A stretch of DNA of 64,000 nucleotides, taken from NCBI GenBank assembly GCA_032191485.1, contig JAVDOI010000073.1, positions 137,501 through 201,500 on the forward strand. The letters run 5' to 3'. The position numbers and the translations under genes were made by a program. Shown piece by piece: positions 38,274 to 50,869 of the stretch (positions within the stretch are counted from its first letter, which is position 1; every line of letters starts with the position of its first letter). The notes under the pieces are model-generated. The model did not search any database and had not been told where the DNA came from. It was given only the letters and a program-made list of their open reading frames with translations. The DNA comes from Leptoclinus maculatus (lineage: Eukaryota; Chordata; Actinopteri; Perciformes; Stichaeidae).

Positions 38274-41243
38274 GGGCCCGAGCTCCGACGTAGTCGGTAC
38301 GAGGACCTATTGTATTTGTACTGTTTATTAGGGCCCGAGCTCCGACGTAGTCGGTACGAGGACCTATTGTATTTGTAATGTTTATTATTCTTATTATTAT
38401 TATCGTACCAGTTTCGTCGCAAAAAAGAGGAGCTTGGGAAACTGGAAATGTTGCGAAATTTGGCACGCAAGCCAGAATTTGCGAAAATTGCATTCTGATT
38501 GGGGTGTCGAGCCGCGGTATGAAATATTGGCTCGATAGCGCCCCCTGTTGAGTAGCCCCAACACCAGGTTTCACCTAGCTGTATGAAATTTGGTAGGTAT
38601 GTGGAAGTTGATGGGACGTACAAAAAATCCTCTTGGAACTTTTCACTAAACCAAACAGGAAGTCGGCCATTTTTAATTTTATGACGTTTTTGGACCGTTT
38701 CAAGGCGTCATACTGTAATGAACTCCTCCTAGAGATTTAACCCGATCAACTGCAGATTTGGTCAGTATGCTCTTGAGACCTTGGCAGTGAAATGTTACTC
38801 AAAGATCAAAAAGTTATCGAACGATGTAACCGTGGCGTGGCGTCAAAGATACACCATTCGCCGCCAAACAGGAAGTTGTTGTAACTTGGCCGTACATTGT
38901 CTAATCTGCTCCACATTTTTCATATATCATAAGACCCTGACCCGGAACACATCTATATGAGAATTTAGAATCATAATAACAGCGCCACCTAGTGGCAACC
39001 GGAAGTTGTACGTTGTGTTCTTTGACATCCTGCTCCTCACAGATTATTCAGATCCCTCTAAAGTTTTGTCAGAAAAGCCTTAAGACCTTGATAATGTTTT
39101 ATTGAGAAGATTGTAAAAAGTTGTCGAAGGGCGGCGACGTGGCGGCTCGGCGAATTTTGATCCTTCGCCATGAACGAATAGATTGATGTAACTCGACTCC
39201 ACATCATCAGATCTTTACCAGATTTCACTTGTTTGATTAGACTCCAGTCTTGAAGACATCCACAGGTCAATTTTGAATCATAGTCATAGCGCCACCTACT
39301 GGTAACAGTAAGTTAAAGTCTTTATACTTTGGCTTGTTTCTCTTAGCAGGTAAATCAGATCAACATCAAATTAGTTCCAAACAAATGTAAGAAGTTCATA
39401 ATGCCAGTTCATGAAGCTTTTGATGTTTCGTCGAACGCCGTTGCCGTGGCGACGCAGTCTTCACCGTGAAAAACGAAGGCAATTTTGAGAGGCTAAAAAT
39501 GCTCGAAACATAATCAAACTTGGCATTCACATTCAAAGCCCAAAATGTAGTTACACAATATGGTTGTAATGCTTCAGAGTGGCAAATTGGCTCAATAGCG
39601 CCCCCTACAAAATTTCAAAGAAGCAGCCCTCGCAGTATGTTTGACCTAGATGTATAAAATTTGGTAGGCACATGTATCACATGTGGGCTTACAATAAAGT
39701 CTCTTGGGACCATGCTCTAAACCCAACCGGAAGTCAGCCATTTTGAATTCTTTATGAATTTCTAGTGTTGTTTTTGTCATTTCCAGGCGCTGTATTTTAA
39801 CGAACTCCTCCTAGGGAATTAATCAGATCAACTTCAAATTTGGTCACTATAGTCTAAAGACCTTTGTGATGAAAAGTTACTCAAAGCTTGTTGTTTCGTG
39901 AAAAGCCGTCGCCGTGGCTACGCATTCTTCGCCATGAAAAATTAAGGTGTTTTTGAGGGGCTAAAAATGCTCATAACATAACCAAACTTGTCACACACAT
40001 TTAAAATCCTGAATGTAGTTATCTGATGTGATTTTAATGCTTCAGAGTGGCAAATCGGCTCAATAGCGCCCCCTACAAAATTTCAACGAAGCAGCCCTCG
40101 CAGTATGTTTGACCTAGATGTATACAATTTGGTAGGAACATGTATCACATATGGACTTAAATAAAAGTCTCTTGGGGCCATGCCCTAAACCCAACCGGAA
40201 GTCAGCAATTTTTAATTTTGTATGAATTTCCTGTGTTTTTTTGGCAATTTCCAGGTGCTTTACTTTAACGAACTCCTCCTAGGGAATTAATCAGATCAAC
40301 TTAGAATTTGGTCAGAACAATCTAAAGACCTTAGTGATTAAAAGTTACTAACAGCTTTAGGTTTCATCGAACGACGTGGATATGGTGTGGCAGTCCTTTT
40401 AGATGGTTCACCATCATCCATCAAGCTGTTGTAACTCAACTGTACTTTGTCAAAACTGTCCCTAACTTGACATGCTTGTTGACTGTCATGACTTTAGGAC
40501 TTCTGCATGCCAATATTAACTCATAGTCATAGCGTCACCTACTGATAAGCACGGACGTAAGCAGGATTCGATAATTACTGCGGTCCAAACACTGAATTTA
40601 TTAAAAAGGGTTTGTGGTCACACCATGAGAAAAAGACTCCTCTGATCTAAATATGTGCATACTGAGATGCTTGAAGAACAAAAGTTAGATAACAGTGGTT
40701 CTCAAACCATGTCAGTGGGCATTAGTATAAATGATCTGTCCAGAGCTTCTACATGAGAATCAGGTTAAATGTTACAATGAATGCTTCACACTACAATCTA
40801 AAGTTAAGAGACGAGCTTAAAATGAAAACAGTGTTAGATTAAAGTGTTCAAGTAAAAGCAAATGACACTACTGTTCTGTTAACTTTCATGCAAGTCCAAA
40901 TACAATCAGCAGGACACTGCAGGGAGTTGAACCCCATCCCAGTAAACCGACAGTCTGTTATGTTACAAACACTGAAGCGCATTCACGCACATTCATTTTC
41001 TTAATGGTCTTAACAGGCTTACATTCATGATTGTATCGGAGGTACACTCAAAACATTTGAGGCTTGAGACCTGGCAACGTGATCTTGCTACGCTGCTGGT
41101 CGACGCGGGAAACATCATCCAACTCGTGCACGCAGTGTATGACGGTCACAGAGACGCACGGCCGCGTCAACCACAGTCCCGCCAGTACCCTCGACGTGCG
41201 TGAAGTTGCGAGGGCCCGCCAATGCTGCTTGCAGCTTTAATTA
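38274..41243 (+). repeat. Macrosatellite unit 11
   Basis: Two leaders. Body type C and near-identical to unit 6, but without unit 6's 88-bp duplication. Confidence 0.9.
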
Positions 41244-44200
41244 TTATTCTTATTTTACCCCTTTGATCGCAAAAAGGAGGAGCTTGGGATACTGGAAAAG
41301 TTGTGAAATTTTGCATGCATGCCAGAATTTGCGAAAATTGCATTCTGATTGGGGTGTCCAAAAAAAAATAAAAAATATTGGCTCGATAGCGCCCCCTATT
41401 GAGTAGCCCCAATACCAGGTTTCACCTAGCTGTATGAAATTTGGTAGGTATGTGGAACTTGATGGGACGTACAAAAAATCCTCTTGGAATTTTTCACTAA
41501 ACCAAACAGGAAGTCGGCCATTTTGACTTTTATGACGTTTTTGGACCGTTTCAAGGCGTCATACTTTAACGAACTCCTCCTAGAGATTTAACCCGATCAA
41601 CTGCAGATTTGGTCAGTATGCTCTTGACACCTTGGCAGTGAAATGTTACTCAAAGATCAAAAAGTTATCGAACGATGTATCTGTGGCGTGGCGTCAAAAA
41701 AACACCATTCGCCGCGAAACAGGAAGTAGTTGTAACTTGGCTGTGCATTGTCTAATCTGCTAAAAATTTCTCATATGTCATAACACCCTGACCCGAAACA
41801 CATCTATATGAGAATTTAGAATCATAGTAAGAGCGCCACCTAGTGGCAACCGGAAGTTGTAAGTTCTGTGCTTTGACATCCTGCTCGACACAGATGAATC
41901 AGATCCCTCTGAAGTTTTGTCAGAAAAGCCTTAAGACCTTGATAATGCTTCATTGAGAAGATTGTAAGAAGTTGTCGAAGGGCGGCGACGTGGCGGCTCG
42001 GCGAATTTTGATCCTTCGCCATGAACGAATAAATTCATGTAACTCGACTCCACATCATCAGATCTTTACCATATTTCACTTGTTTGATTAGACTCCAGTC
42101 TTGAAGACATCCGCAGGTCAATTTTGAATCATAGTCATAGCGCCACCTACTGGTAACAGTAAGTTAAAGTCTTTATACTTTGGCTTGTTTCTCTTAGCAG
42201 GTAAATCAGATCAACATCAAATTAGTTCCACACAAATGTAAGAAGTTCATAATGCCAGTTCATGAAGCTTTTGATGTTTCGTCGAACGCCGTTGCCGTGG
42301 CGACGCAGTCTTCGCCGTGAAAAACGAAGGCAATTTTGAGAGGCTAAAAATGCTCGAAACATAATCAAACTTGGCATTCACATTTAAAGCCCAAAATGTA
42401 GTTTTATAATATGGTTTTAATGCTTCAGAGTGGCAAATTGGCTCAATAGCGCCCCCTACAAAAGTTCAAAGAAGCAGCCCTCGCAGTACGTTTCACATAG
42501 ATTTACAAAACTTAGTAGGCACATGTATCACATGTGGACTTAAAATAAAGTCTCTTGGGACCATGCTCTAAACCCAACCGGAAGTCAGCCATTTTGAATT
42601 CTTTATGAATTTCTAGTGTCGTTTTTGTCATTTACAGGCGCTGTATTTTAACGAACTCCTCCTAGGGAAATAATCAGATCAACTTCAAATTTGGTCACTA
42701 TAGTCTAAAGACCTTTGTGATGAAAAGTTACTCAAAGCTTGTTGTTTCGTGAAAAGCCGTCGCCGTGGCAACGCATTCTTCGCCATGAAAAATTAAGGTG
42801 TTTTTGAGGGGCTAAAAATGCTCATAACATAACCAAACTTGTCACACACATTTAAAATCGTGAATGTAGTTATCTGATGTGACTTTAATGCTTCAGAGTG
42901 GCAAATTGGCGCAATAGCGCCCCCTACACAATTTCAAAGAAGCAGCCCTCGCAATATGTTTGACCTAGATGTATAAAATTTGGTAGGCACATGTATCACA
43001 TGTAGACTTAAAAAAAAGGCGTAGGGGTCTAACCTCTAAACCCAACCGGAAGTCAGCCATTTTGAATTTTTCTATGAATTTCTAGTACGAAATTTCAAAG
43101 AAGCAGCCCTCGCAGTATGTTTGACCTAGATGTATACAATTTGGTAGGCACATGTATCACATGTAGACTTAAAAAAAAGACTTAGGGGTCTAACCTCTAA
43201 ACCCAACCGGAAGTCAGCCATTTTGAATTTTTCTATGAATTTCTAGTACGAAATTTCAAAGAAGCAGCCCTCGCAGTATGTTTGACCTAGATGTATACAA
43301 TTTGGTAGTAGCATGTATCACATATGGACTTAAATAAAAGTATCTTGGGGCCATGCCCTAAACCCAACCGGAAGTCAGCAATTTTTAATTTTGTATGAAT
43401 TTCCTGTGTTTTTTTGGCAATTTCCAGGTGCTTTACTTTAACGAACTCCTCCTAGGGAATTAATCAGATCAACTTAGAATTTGGTTAGAACAATCTAAAG
43501 ACCTTAGTGATTAAAAGTTACTAACAGCTTTATGTTTCATCGAACGACGTGGATATGGTGTGGCAGTCATTTTAGATGGTTCACCATCATCCATCAAGCT
43601 GTTGTAACTCGACTGTACTTTGTCAAAACTGTCCCTAACTTGACATGCTTGTTGACTGTCATGACTTTAGGACTTCTGCATGCCAATATTAACACATAGT
43701 CATAGCGCCACCTACTGATAAGCACGGACGTAAGCAGGATTCGATAATTACTGCGGTCCAAACACTGAACTTATTAAAAGGGTTTGTGAGCGCACACCAT
43801 GAGAAAAAGACTTCTCTGATCTAAATATGTGCATACTAAGATGCTTGGAGAGCAAAAGTTAGATAACAGTGGTTCTCAAACCATGTCAGTGGGCATTAGT
43901 ATAAATGATCTGTCCAGAGCTTCTACATGATAATCAGGTTCAATGTTACAATGAATGCTTCACACTACGATCTAAAGTTACAGAAGAACTTAAAATGAAA
44001 ACAGTGTTAGATTAAAGTGTTCACGTAAAAGCAAATGACAGTACTGTTCTGTTAACTTTCATGTAAGTCCAAATACAATCAGCAGGACACTGCAAGGAGT
44101 TGAACCCCATGCCAGTAAACTGACAGTCTGTTATGTTACAAACACTGAAGCGCATTCACGCACATTCATTTTCTTAATGATCTTAACAGGCTTACATTCA

Positions 44201-44416
44201 TGATTGTATCGGTGGTACACTCAAAACATTTGAGGCTTGAGACCTGGCAACGTGATCTTGCTACGCTGCTGGTCGACGCGGGAAACATCATCCAACTCGT
44301 GCACGCAGTGTATGACGGTGACAGAGACGCATGGCCGCGTCAACCAGAGTCCTGCCAGTACCCTCGACGTGCGTGAAGTTGCGAGGGCCCGCCAATGCTG
44401 CTTGCAGCTTTAATTA
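41244..44416 (+). repeat. Macrosatellite unit 12
   Basis: No leader. Body type B. The longest body (about 3.17 kb) because the 160-base module is present in three successive copies at about 42930, 43091 and 43252. Confidence 0.9.
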
Positions 44417-47265
44417 TTATTATTATGCTACAAGTTTAAACGCAAAAAGGAGGAGCTTGGGATACTGGAAAAGTTGTGAAATTTTGCACGCAAGCCAGAA
44501 TTTTTGAAAATTGCATTCTGATTGGGGTGTCCAGCCGCGGTATGAAATATTGGCTCGCTAGCGCCCCCTATTGAGTAGCCCCAACACCAGGTTTCACCTA
44601 GCTGTATGAAATTTGGTAGGTATGTGGAACTTGATGGGACGTACAAAAAATCCTCTTGGAACTTTTCACTAAACCAAACAGGAAGTCGGCCATTTTGAAT
44701 TTTATGACGTTTTTGGACCGTTTCAAGGCGTCATACTGTAATGAACTCCTCCTAGAGATTTAACCCGATCAACTGCAGATTTGGTCAGTATGCTCTTGAG
44801 ACCTTGGCAGTGAAATGTTACTCAAAGATCAAAAAGTTATCGAACGATGTAACCGTGGCGTGGCGTCAAAGATACACCATTCGCCGCCAAACAGGAAGTT
44901 GTTGTAACTTGGCCGTACATTGTCTAATCTGCTCCACATTTTTCATATGTCATAAGACCCTGACCCGGAACACATCTATATGAGAATTTAGAATCATAGT
45001 AATAGCGCCACCTAGTGGCAACCGGAAGTTGTACGTTGTGTTCTTTGACATCCTGCTCCTCACAGATTATTCAGATCCCTCTAAAGTTTTGTCAGAAAAG
45101 CCTGAAGACCTTGATAATGCTTCATTGAAAAGATTGTAAGATGTTGTCGAAGGGCGGCGACGTGGCGGCTCGGCCAATTTCGATCCTTCGCCATGAACGA
45201 ATAAACTGATGTAACTCGACTCCACATCATCAGATCTTTACCATATTTCACTTGTTTGATTAGACTCCAGTCCTGAAGACATCTGCAGGCCAGTTTTTAA
45301 TCATAGTCATAGCGCCACCTACTGGTAACAGTAAGTTAAAGTCTTTATACTTTGGCTTGTTTCTCTTAGCAGGTAAATCAGATCAACATCAAATTAGTTC
45401 CACACAAATGTAAGAAGTTCATAATGCCAGTTCATGATGCTTTTGATGTTTCGTCGAACGCCGTTGCCGTGGCGACGCAGTCTTCGCCGTGAAAAACGAA
45501 GGCAATTTTGAGAGGCTAAAAATGCTCGAAACATAATCAAACTTGGCATTCACATTTAAAGCCCAAAATGTAGTTACAAAATATGGTTTTAATGCTTCAG
45601 AGTGGCAAATTGCCTCAATAGCGCCCCCTACAAAATTTCAAAGAAGCAGCCCTCGCAGTACGTTTCACAAATATTTACAGAACTTGGTAGGCACATGTAT
45701 CACATGTGGACTTAAAATAAAGTCTCTTGGGGCCATGCCCTAAACCCAACCGGAAGTCAGCCATTTTGAATTGTTTATGAATTTCTAGTGTCGTTTTTGT
45801 CATTTCCAGGCGCTGCACTTTAACGAACTCCTCCTAGGGAAATAATTGAATCAACTTCAAATTTGGTCAGAACAATCTAAAGACCTTTGTGATGAAAAGT
45901 TACTCAAAGCTTGTTGTTTCGTGAAAAGCCGTCGCCATGGCGACGCATTCTTCGCCATGAAACATTAAGGTGTTTTTGAGGGGCTAGAAATGCTCATAAC
46001 ATAACCAAACTTGTCACACACATTTAAAATCCTGAATGTACTTATCTGATGTGATTTTAATGCTTCAGAGTGGCAAATCGGCTCAATAGCGCCCCCTACA
46101 AAATTTCAACGAAGCAGCCCTCGCAGTATGTTTGACCTAGATGTATAAAATTTGGTAGGAACATGTATCACATATGGACTTAAATAAAAGTCTCTTGGGG
46201 CCATGCCCTAAACCCAACCGGAAGTCAGCAATTTTTAATTTTGTATGAATTTCCTGTGTTTTTTTGGCAATTTCCAGGTGCTTTACTTTAACGAACTCCT
46301 CCTAGGGAATTAATCAGATCAACTTAGAATTTGGTCAGAACAATCTAAAGACCTTAGTGATTAAAAGTTACTAACAGCTTTAGGTTTCATCGAACGACGT
46401 GGATATGGTGTGGCAGTCATTTTAGATGGTTCACCATCATCCATCAAGCTGTTGTAACTCGACTGCACTTTGTCAAAACTGTCCCTAACTTGACATGCTT
46501 GTTGACTGTCATGACTTTAGGACTTCTGCATGCCAATATTAACACATAGTCATAGCGCCACCTACTGATAAGCATGGACGTAAGCAGGATTCGATAATTA
46601 CAGCGGTCCAAACACTGAACTTATTAAAAGGGTTTGTGAGCGCACACCATGAGAAAAAGACTTCTCTGATCTAAATACGTGCAAACTAAGATGCTTGGAG
46701 AGCAAAAGTTAGATAACAGTGGTTCTCAAACCATGTCAGTGGGCATTAGTATAAATGATCTGTCCAGAGCTTCTACATGATAATCAGGTTAAATGTTACA
46801 ATTAATGCTTCACACTACAGTCTAAAGTTACAGAAGAGCTTACAATGAAAACAGTGTTAGATTAAAGTGTTCAAGTAAAAGCAAATGTCATACTGTTCTG
46901 TTAATTTTCATGTAAGTCCAAATACAATCAGCAGGACACTGCAAGGAGTTGAACCCCATCCCAGTAAACTGACAGTCTGTTATGTTACAAACACTGAAGC
47001 GCATTCACGCACATTCATTTTCTTAATGATCTCAACAGGCTTACATTGATGATTGTATCGGAGGTACACTCAAAACATTTGAGGCTTGAGACCTGGCAAC
47101 ATGATATTGCTACGCTGCTGGTCGACGCAGGAAATATCATCTAACTCGTGCACGCGGTGTGTGACGGTCACAGAAACGCATGGCCGCGTCAACCAGAGTC
47201 CTGCCAGTACCCTCGGCGTGCGTAAAGTTGCGAGGGCCCGCCAATGCTGCTTGCAGCTTTAATTA
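44417..47265 (+). repeat. Macrosatellite unit 13 (last)
   Basis: No leader. Body type A, near-identical to unit 1, and carries the 16-bp palindrome at 45930-45945. Ends GCAGCTT followed by TAATTA and the flanking minisatellite. Confidence 0.9.
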
Positions 47266-48070
47266 CATTTATTCTTGTGTAATATTACATTTATTGTTGT
47301 GTAATAATTACATTCATTCTAGTGTAATAATTACATTTATTCTTGTGTAATATTACATTTATTCTAGTGTAATAATTACATTTATTCTAGTGTAATAATT
47401 ACATTTATTGTTGTGTAATATTACATTTATTGTTGTGTAATAATTACATTTATTCTAGTGTAATAATTACATTTATTCTAGTGTAATAATTACATTTATT
47501 CTTGTGTAATATTACATTTATTCTAGTGTAATAATTACATTTATTCTAGTGTAATAATTACATTTATTCTAGTGTAATAATTACATTTATTCTAGTGTAA
47601 TAATTACATTTATTCTTGTGTAATATTACATTTATTGTTGTGTAATAATTACATTCATTCTAGTGTAATAATTACATTTATTCTAGTGTAATAATTACAT
47701 TTATTCTAGTGTAATAATTACATTTATTCTAGTGTAATAATTACATTTATTCTTGTGTAATATTACATTTATTCTAGTGTAATAATTACATTTATTCTAG
47801 TGTAATAATTACATTTATTGTTGTGTAATATTACATTTATTCTTGTGTAATATTACATTTATTCTTGTGTATTAATTACATTTATTCTTGTGTAATAATT
47901 ACATTTATTCTTGTGTAATGATTACATTGATTCTAGTGTATTGATTACATTGATTCTAGTGTATTGATTACATTGATTCTAGTGTATTGATTACATTGAT
48001 TCTAGTGTATTGATTACATTGATTCTAGTGTAATTATTACATTTATTCTAGTGAAATAATTACATTCAGT
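47266..48070. repeat. 23-bp minisatellite, right flank of the macrosatellite
   Basis: About 35 copies of an ATTACATTTATTCTAGTGTA-type unit with TTCTTG and TTGTTG variants. Near 47920-48030 it drifts to ATTGATTACATTGATTCTAG. It continues the left-flank array at 8113-8210. Confidence 0.95.
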
Positions 48071-48295
48071 CTCCAAAGATTTACCTAACTGGTTTGTGAG
48101 AACCAACCACCTGAGGCTTCTTCTTACCTTTTGGACTCTTTTCAAGGACCCCTGCCTGGTTTAACCTGGTTTGTGAGGATGTGTGTGTGTCACTGTGGGG
48201 GGAGAGGAATGTTGTGCGTCACAACACGCACACACACACACACAGGTTTTGTGATCAGCCTCTTTCTCTATAATGAGGTGATTGATGACCCTTAC

Positions 48296-48387
<92 letters not shown>

Positions 48388-48620
48388 TATGTGCGTTGTC
48401 GATGACGTCGGAGGATGAATGGGGGGCGGGGTTTTGTCTGATTGGGACAAAGACGATGGGGGGGTCATTAAACACACACACACACACCTATCCTTTGGAG
48501 CATGTGAACCTCACTAGCCCCGCCCCCTTCCACAGGAAATAGTTGCTCACGACGACACGGTCGCCGCGGTGACAGTTTACAACGAGGAGGGACGACCGAG
48601 GTCAGAGGTCATGAGGGTCT
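48071..48620. other. Spacer with (GT)n and (CA)n
   Basis: Holds GT runs (48300-48384), a short CA run (48228-48244) and a perfect DR1 nuclear-receptor-type repeat AGGTCAGAGGTCA at 48599-48611. No gene was recognised. Confidence 0.6.
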
Positions 48621-48621
48621 G

Positions 48622-49925
48622 AGAAAGACATCAGAACCTCAAGGATCTGGAACCCCCTCAAGGACCTCTGGTACCATCTGAAAGGTCCTAGAACATCCTC
48701 AAGGACCTCTGGTACCATCTGAAAGGTCCTAGAACCCCCTCAAGGACCTCTGGTACCATCTGAAAGGTCCTAGAACATCCTCAAGGACCTCTGGTACCAT
48801 CTGAAAGGTCCTAGAACCCCCTCAAAGACCTCTGGTACCATCTGAAAGGTCCTAGAACCCCCTCAAGGACCTCTGGTACCATCTGAAAGGTCCTAGAACC
48901 CCCTCAAAGACCTCTGGTACCATCTGAAAGGTCCTAGAACATCCTCAAGGACCTCTGGTACCATCTGAAAGGTCCTAGAACATCCTCAAGGACCTCTGGT
49001 ACCATCTGAAAGGTCCTAGAACCCCCTCAAGGACCTCTGGTACCATCTGAAAGGTCCTAGAACATCCTCAAGGACCTCTGGTACCATCTGAAAGGTCCTA
49101 GAACCCCTCAAAGACCTCTGGTACCATCTGAAAGGTCCTAGAACCCCCTCAAGGACCTCTGGTACCATCTGAAAGGTCCTAGAACCCCCTCAAAGACCTC
49201 TGGTACCATCTGAAAGGTCCTAGAACATCCTCAAGGACCTCTGGTACCATCTGAAAGGTCCTAGAACATCCTCAAGGACCTCTGGTACCATCTGAAAGGT
49301 CCTAGAACCCCCTCAAGGACCTCTGGTACCATCTGAAAGGTCCTAGAACATCCTCAAGGACCTCTGGTACCATCTGAAAGGTCCTAGAACCCCTCAAAGA
49401 CCTCTGGTACCATCTGAAAGGTCCTAGAACCCCCTCAAGGACCTCTGGTACCATCTGAAAGGTCCTAGAACCCCCTCAAAGACCTCTGGTACCATCTGAA
49501 AGGTCCTAGAACATCCTCAAGGACCTCTGGTACCATCTGAAAGGTCCTAGAACCCCCTCAAGGACCTCTGGCACCATCTGAAAGGTCCTAGAACCCCCTC
49601 AAGGACCTCTGGTACCATCTGAAAGGTCCTAGAACCCCCTCAAAGACCTCTGGTACCATCTGAAAGGTCCTAGAACCCCCTCAAGGACCTCTGGCACCAT
49701 CTGAAAGGTCCTAGAACCCCCTCAAGGACCTCTGGTACCATCTGAAAGGTCCTAGAACCCCCTCAAAGACCTCTGGTACCATCTGAAAGGTCCTAGAACC
49801 CCCTCAAAGACCTCTGGTACCATCTGAAAGGTCCTAGAACCCCCTCAAGGACCTCTGGTACCATCGGAAAGGTCCTAGAACCCCCTCAAGGACCTCTGGT
49901 ACCATCTGAAAGGTCCTAGAACCCT
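48622..49925. repeat. 41-bp minisatellite with hairpin-forming units
   Basis: About 31 copies of a 41-base unit of the form AAGGACCTCTGGTACCATCT, then GAAAGGTCCTAGAACCCC. In each unit AGGACC and GGTCCT are inverted repeats around a GGTACC palindrome. Variants at the junction (ACCCC, ACATC, AAAGAC) alternate in a higher-order pattern. Diverged copies continue to about 50150. Confidence 0.93.
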
Positions 49926-50299
49926 AGGAAATATAGTTAGGAACCATTTTAACTTTCTCAAGTACCTCTGATACCTTCGGAAGGACTCTGTAACCCTCCT
50001 CAAGGACTCTAGGATAATCTTCAAGGACTGCAGCATCCTTAACAACCATTTGAGCCTCCTTGATTTGTACCTTCTCACGGACCCCTGGAACCTCTTCAAG
50101 GCCTATTTAAGACTTGCAGTGGACCTCTGGAACCTTCTCACGGACTCCAGGGCCCCATGATTAAAAAGTGATCTGTTATTTATGAATGAACTCTTTTAAG
50201 GTGTTTTTTTTCATGAACCTTCGCGTCTGATTGGTCGATATTATCGTCTCTTTTCTTTCCTCCATGTTTCAATGTCTTCACACACAGATCTTCTACTTT

Positions 50300-50302
<3 letters not shown>

Positions 50303-50338
<36 letters not shown>

Positions 50339-50352
50339 GTGTGTGTGTGTGA
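50303..50352. repeat. (GT)n microsatellite
   Basis: GT run with one GC interruption, just upstream of the proposed CNP promoter. Confidence 0.9.
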
Positions 50353-50386
50353 GACCCGTCGTTGGGGGTAACGTGGTAAGAATGTG

Positions 50387-50420
50387 TGACATCACAGCTC
50401 TGATGTCGTACTTAAGGCCG
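50387..50420 (+). promoter_or_regulatory. Putative CNP gene promoter: CRE-like and TATA-like elements
   Basis: TGACATCA (50387-50394) is one mismatch from the cAMP response element, and TACTTAAGG near 50409 could serve as a weak TATA box. Together they precede the proposed noncoding exon. No transcript evidence is available. Confidence 0.35.
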
Positions 50421-50434
50421 GGTCTGTGAGCTCG

Positions 50435-50572
50435 TGGACCAGCGACCCGTCCTGACAGTGAGACAGGACAGACTCACCAGACTTCTGGGAACGATAATCG
50501 ATTTCTTTATTGGAGAAAACGTTTTGATCGACGAGCAGCACAATCCTTTTGTTGGAATATTTGTCTTCATCG
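50435..50572 (+). other. Probable noncoding exon 1 of the CNP gene
   Basis: The right end is the strong donor TTCATCG|GTGAGTAA at 50572/50573. A matching acceptor, TTTTCCTCCAAAG at 52016-52028, lies 8 bases before the CNP start codon, so a 5' UTR intron of 1,456 bases is the simplest model. The left end is approximate. Confidence 0.5.
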
Positions 50573-50869
50573 GTGAGTAACTTTTATTCTTCTTCTTTGG
50601 TGGTTTAAAGTTGTGTTTTTTACTTCACGTTCGTCTCACGGATCAATAAAGTTTTACAGGATTCAATGTGATCTAATCTGATTGAAGGCGGTCATGTGAT
50701 CTTATTAATTTCTATTGAACCAGGAGTACGGAAGCCCAGAGGGGACGTTATTCAAACCATAACCAACAGAATGTTACCGAGACAATATTTAAATGTTTAT
50801 TCAAATATAACAATTAAAAAGCAGTTTAAACAGTGAATAAATAAAGAAGATCCGTCATCCCCCAAATAG

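Larger units (their letters stand above)
8211..47265. repeat. 39-kb macrosatellite: 13 tandem units of about 2.85-3.17 kb
   Basis: Thirteen head-to-tail units each end in a conserved stretch: CCTCGACGTGCGT(G/A)AAGTTG, CGAGGGCCCGCC, then the hairpin GCTGCTTGCAGC and TTTAATTA. Each has an AT-rich (ATT)n start, in six cases preceded by one to five copies of a 57-63-bp GGGCCCGAGCTCCGACGTAG unit. Units differ mostly by scattered point changes and by extra blocks of about 160 bases. Open frames recur in the same unit positions (for instance frames starting MYVPSSSTYLPN), but are short, carry unit-to-unit stops and match no family I know. Internally each unit is built from diverged modules recognisable by GAACTCCTCCTAG(A/G)G, TAGCGCC(A/C)CCTA and GGAAGTC(A/G)GCCATTTT. 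I regard the array as noncoding. Confidence 0.95.

Noticed and set aside
8546..47264. Recurring frames of 60-90 aa (MYVPSSSTYLPN..., MACRCLQDW..., MAFTFKAQN...) seen in nearly all units
   Set aside because: They recur because the DNA repeats. They sit on either strand, overlap each other, are cut by stops in other units and match no family. No promoter or poly(A) signal accompanies them.
8211..47265. CRISPR-like array
   Set aside because: The repeat units are 3 kb and adjacent, without unique spacers, in a clearly eukaryotic genome. The 60-bp leaders have only (ATT)n between them.
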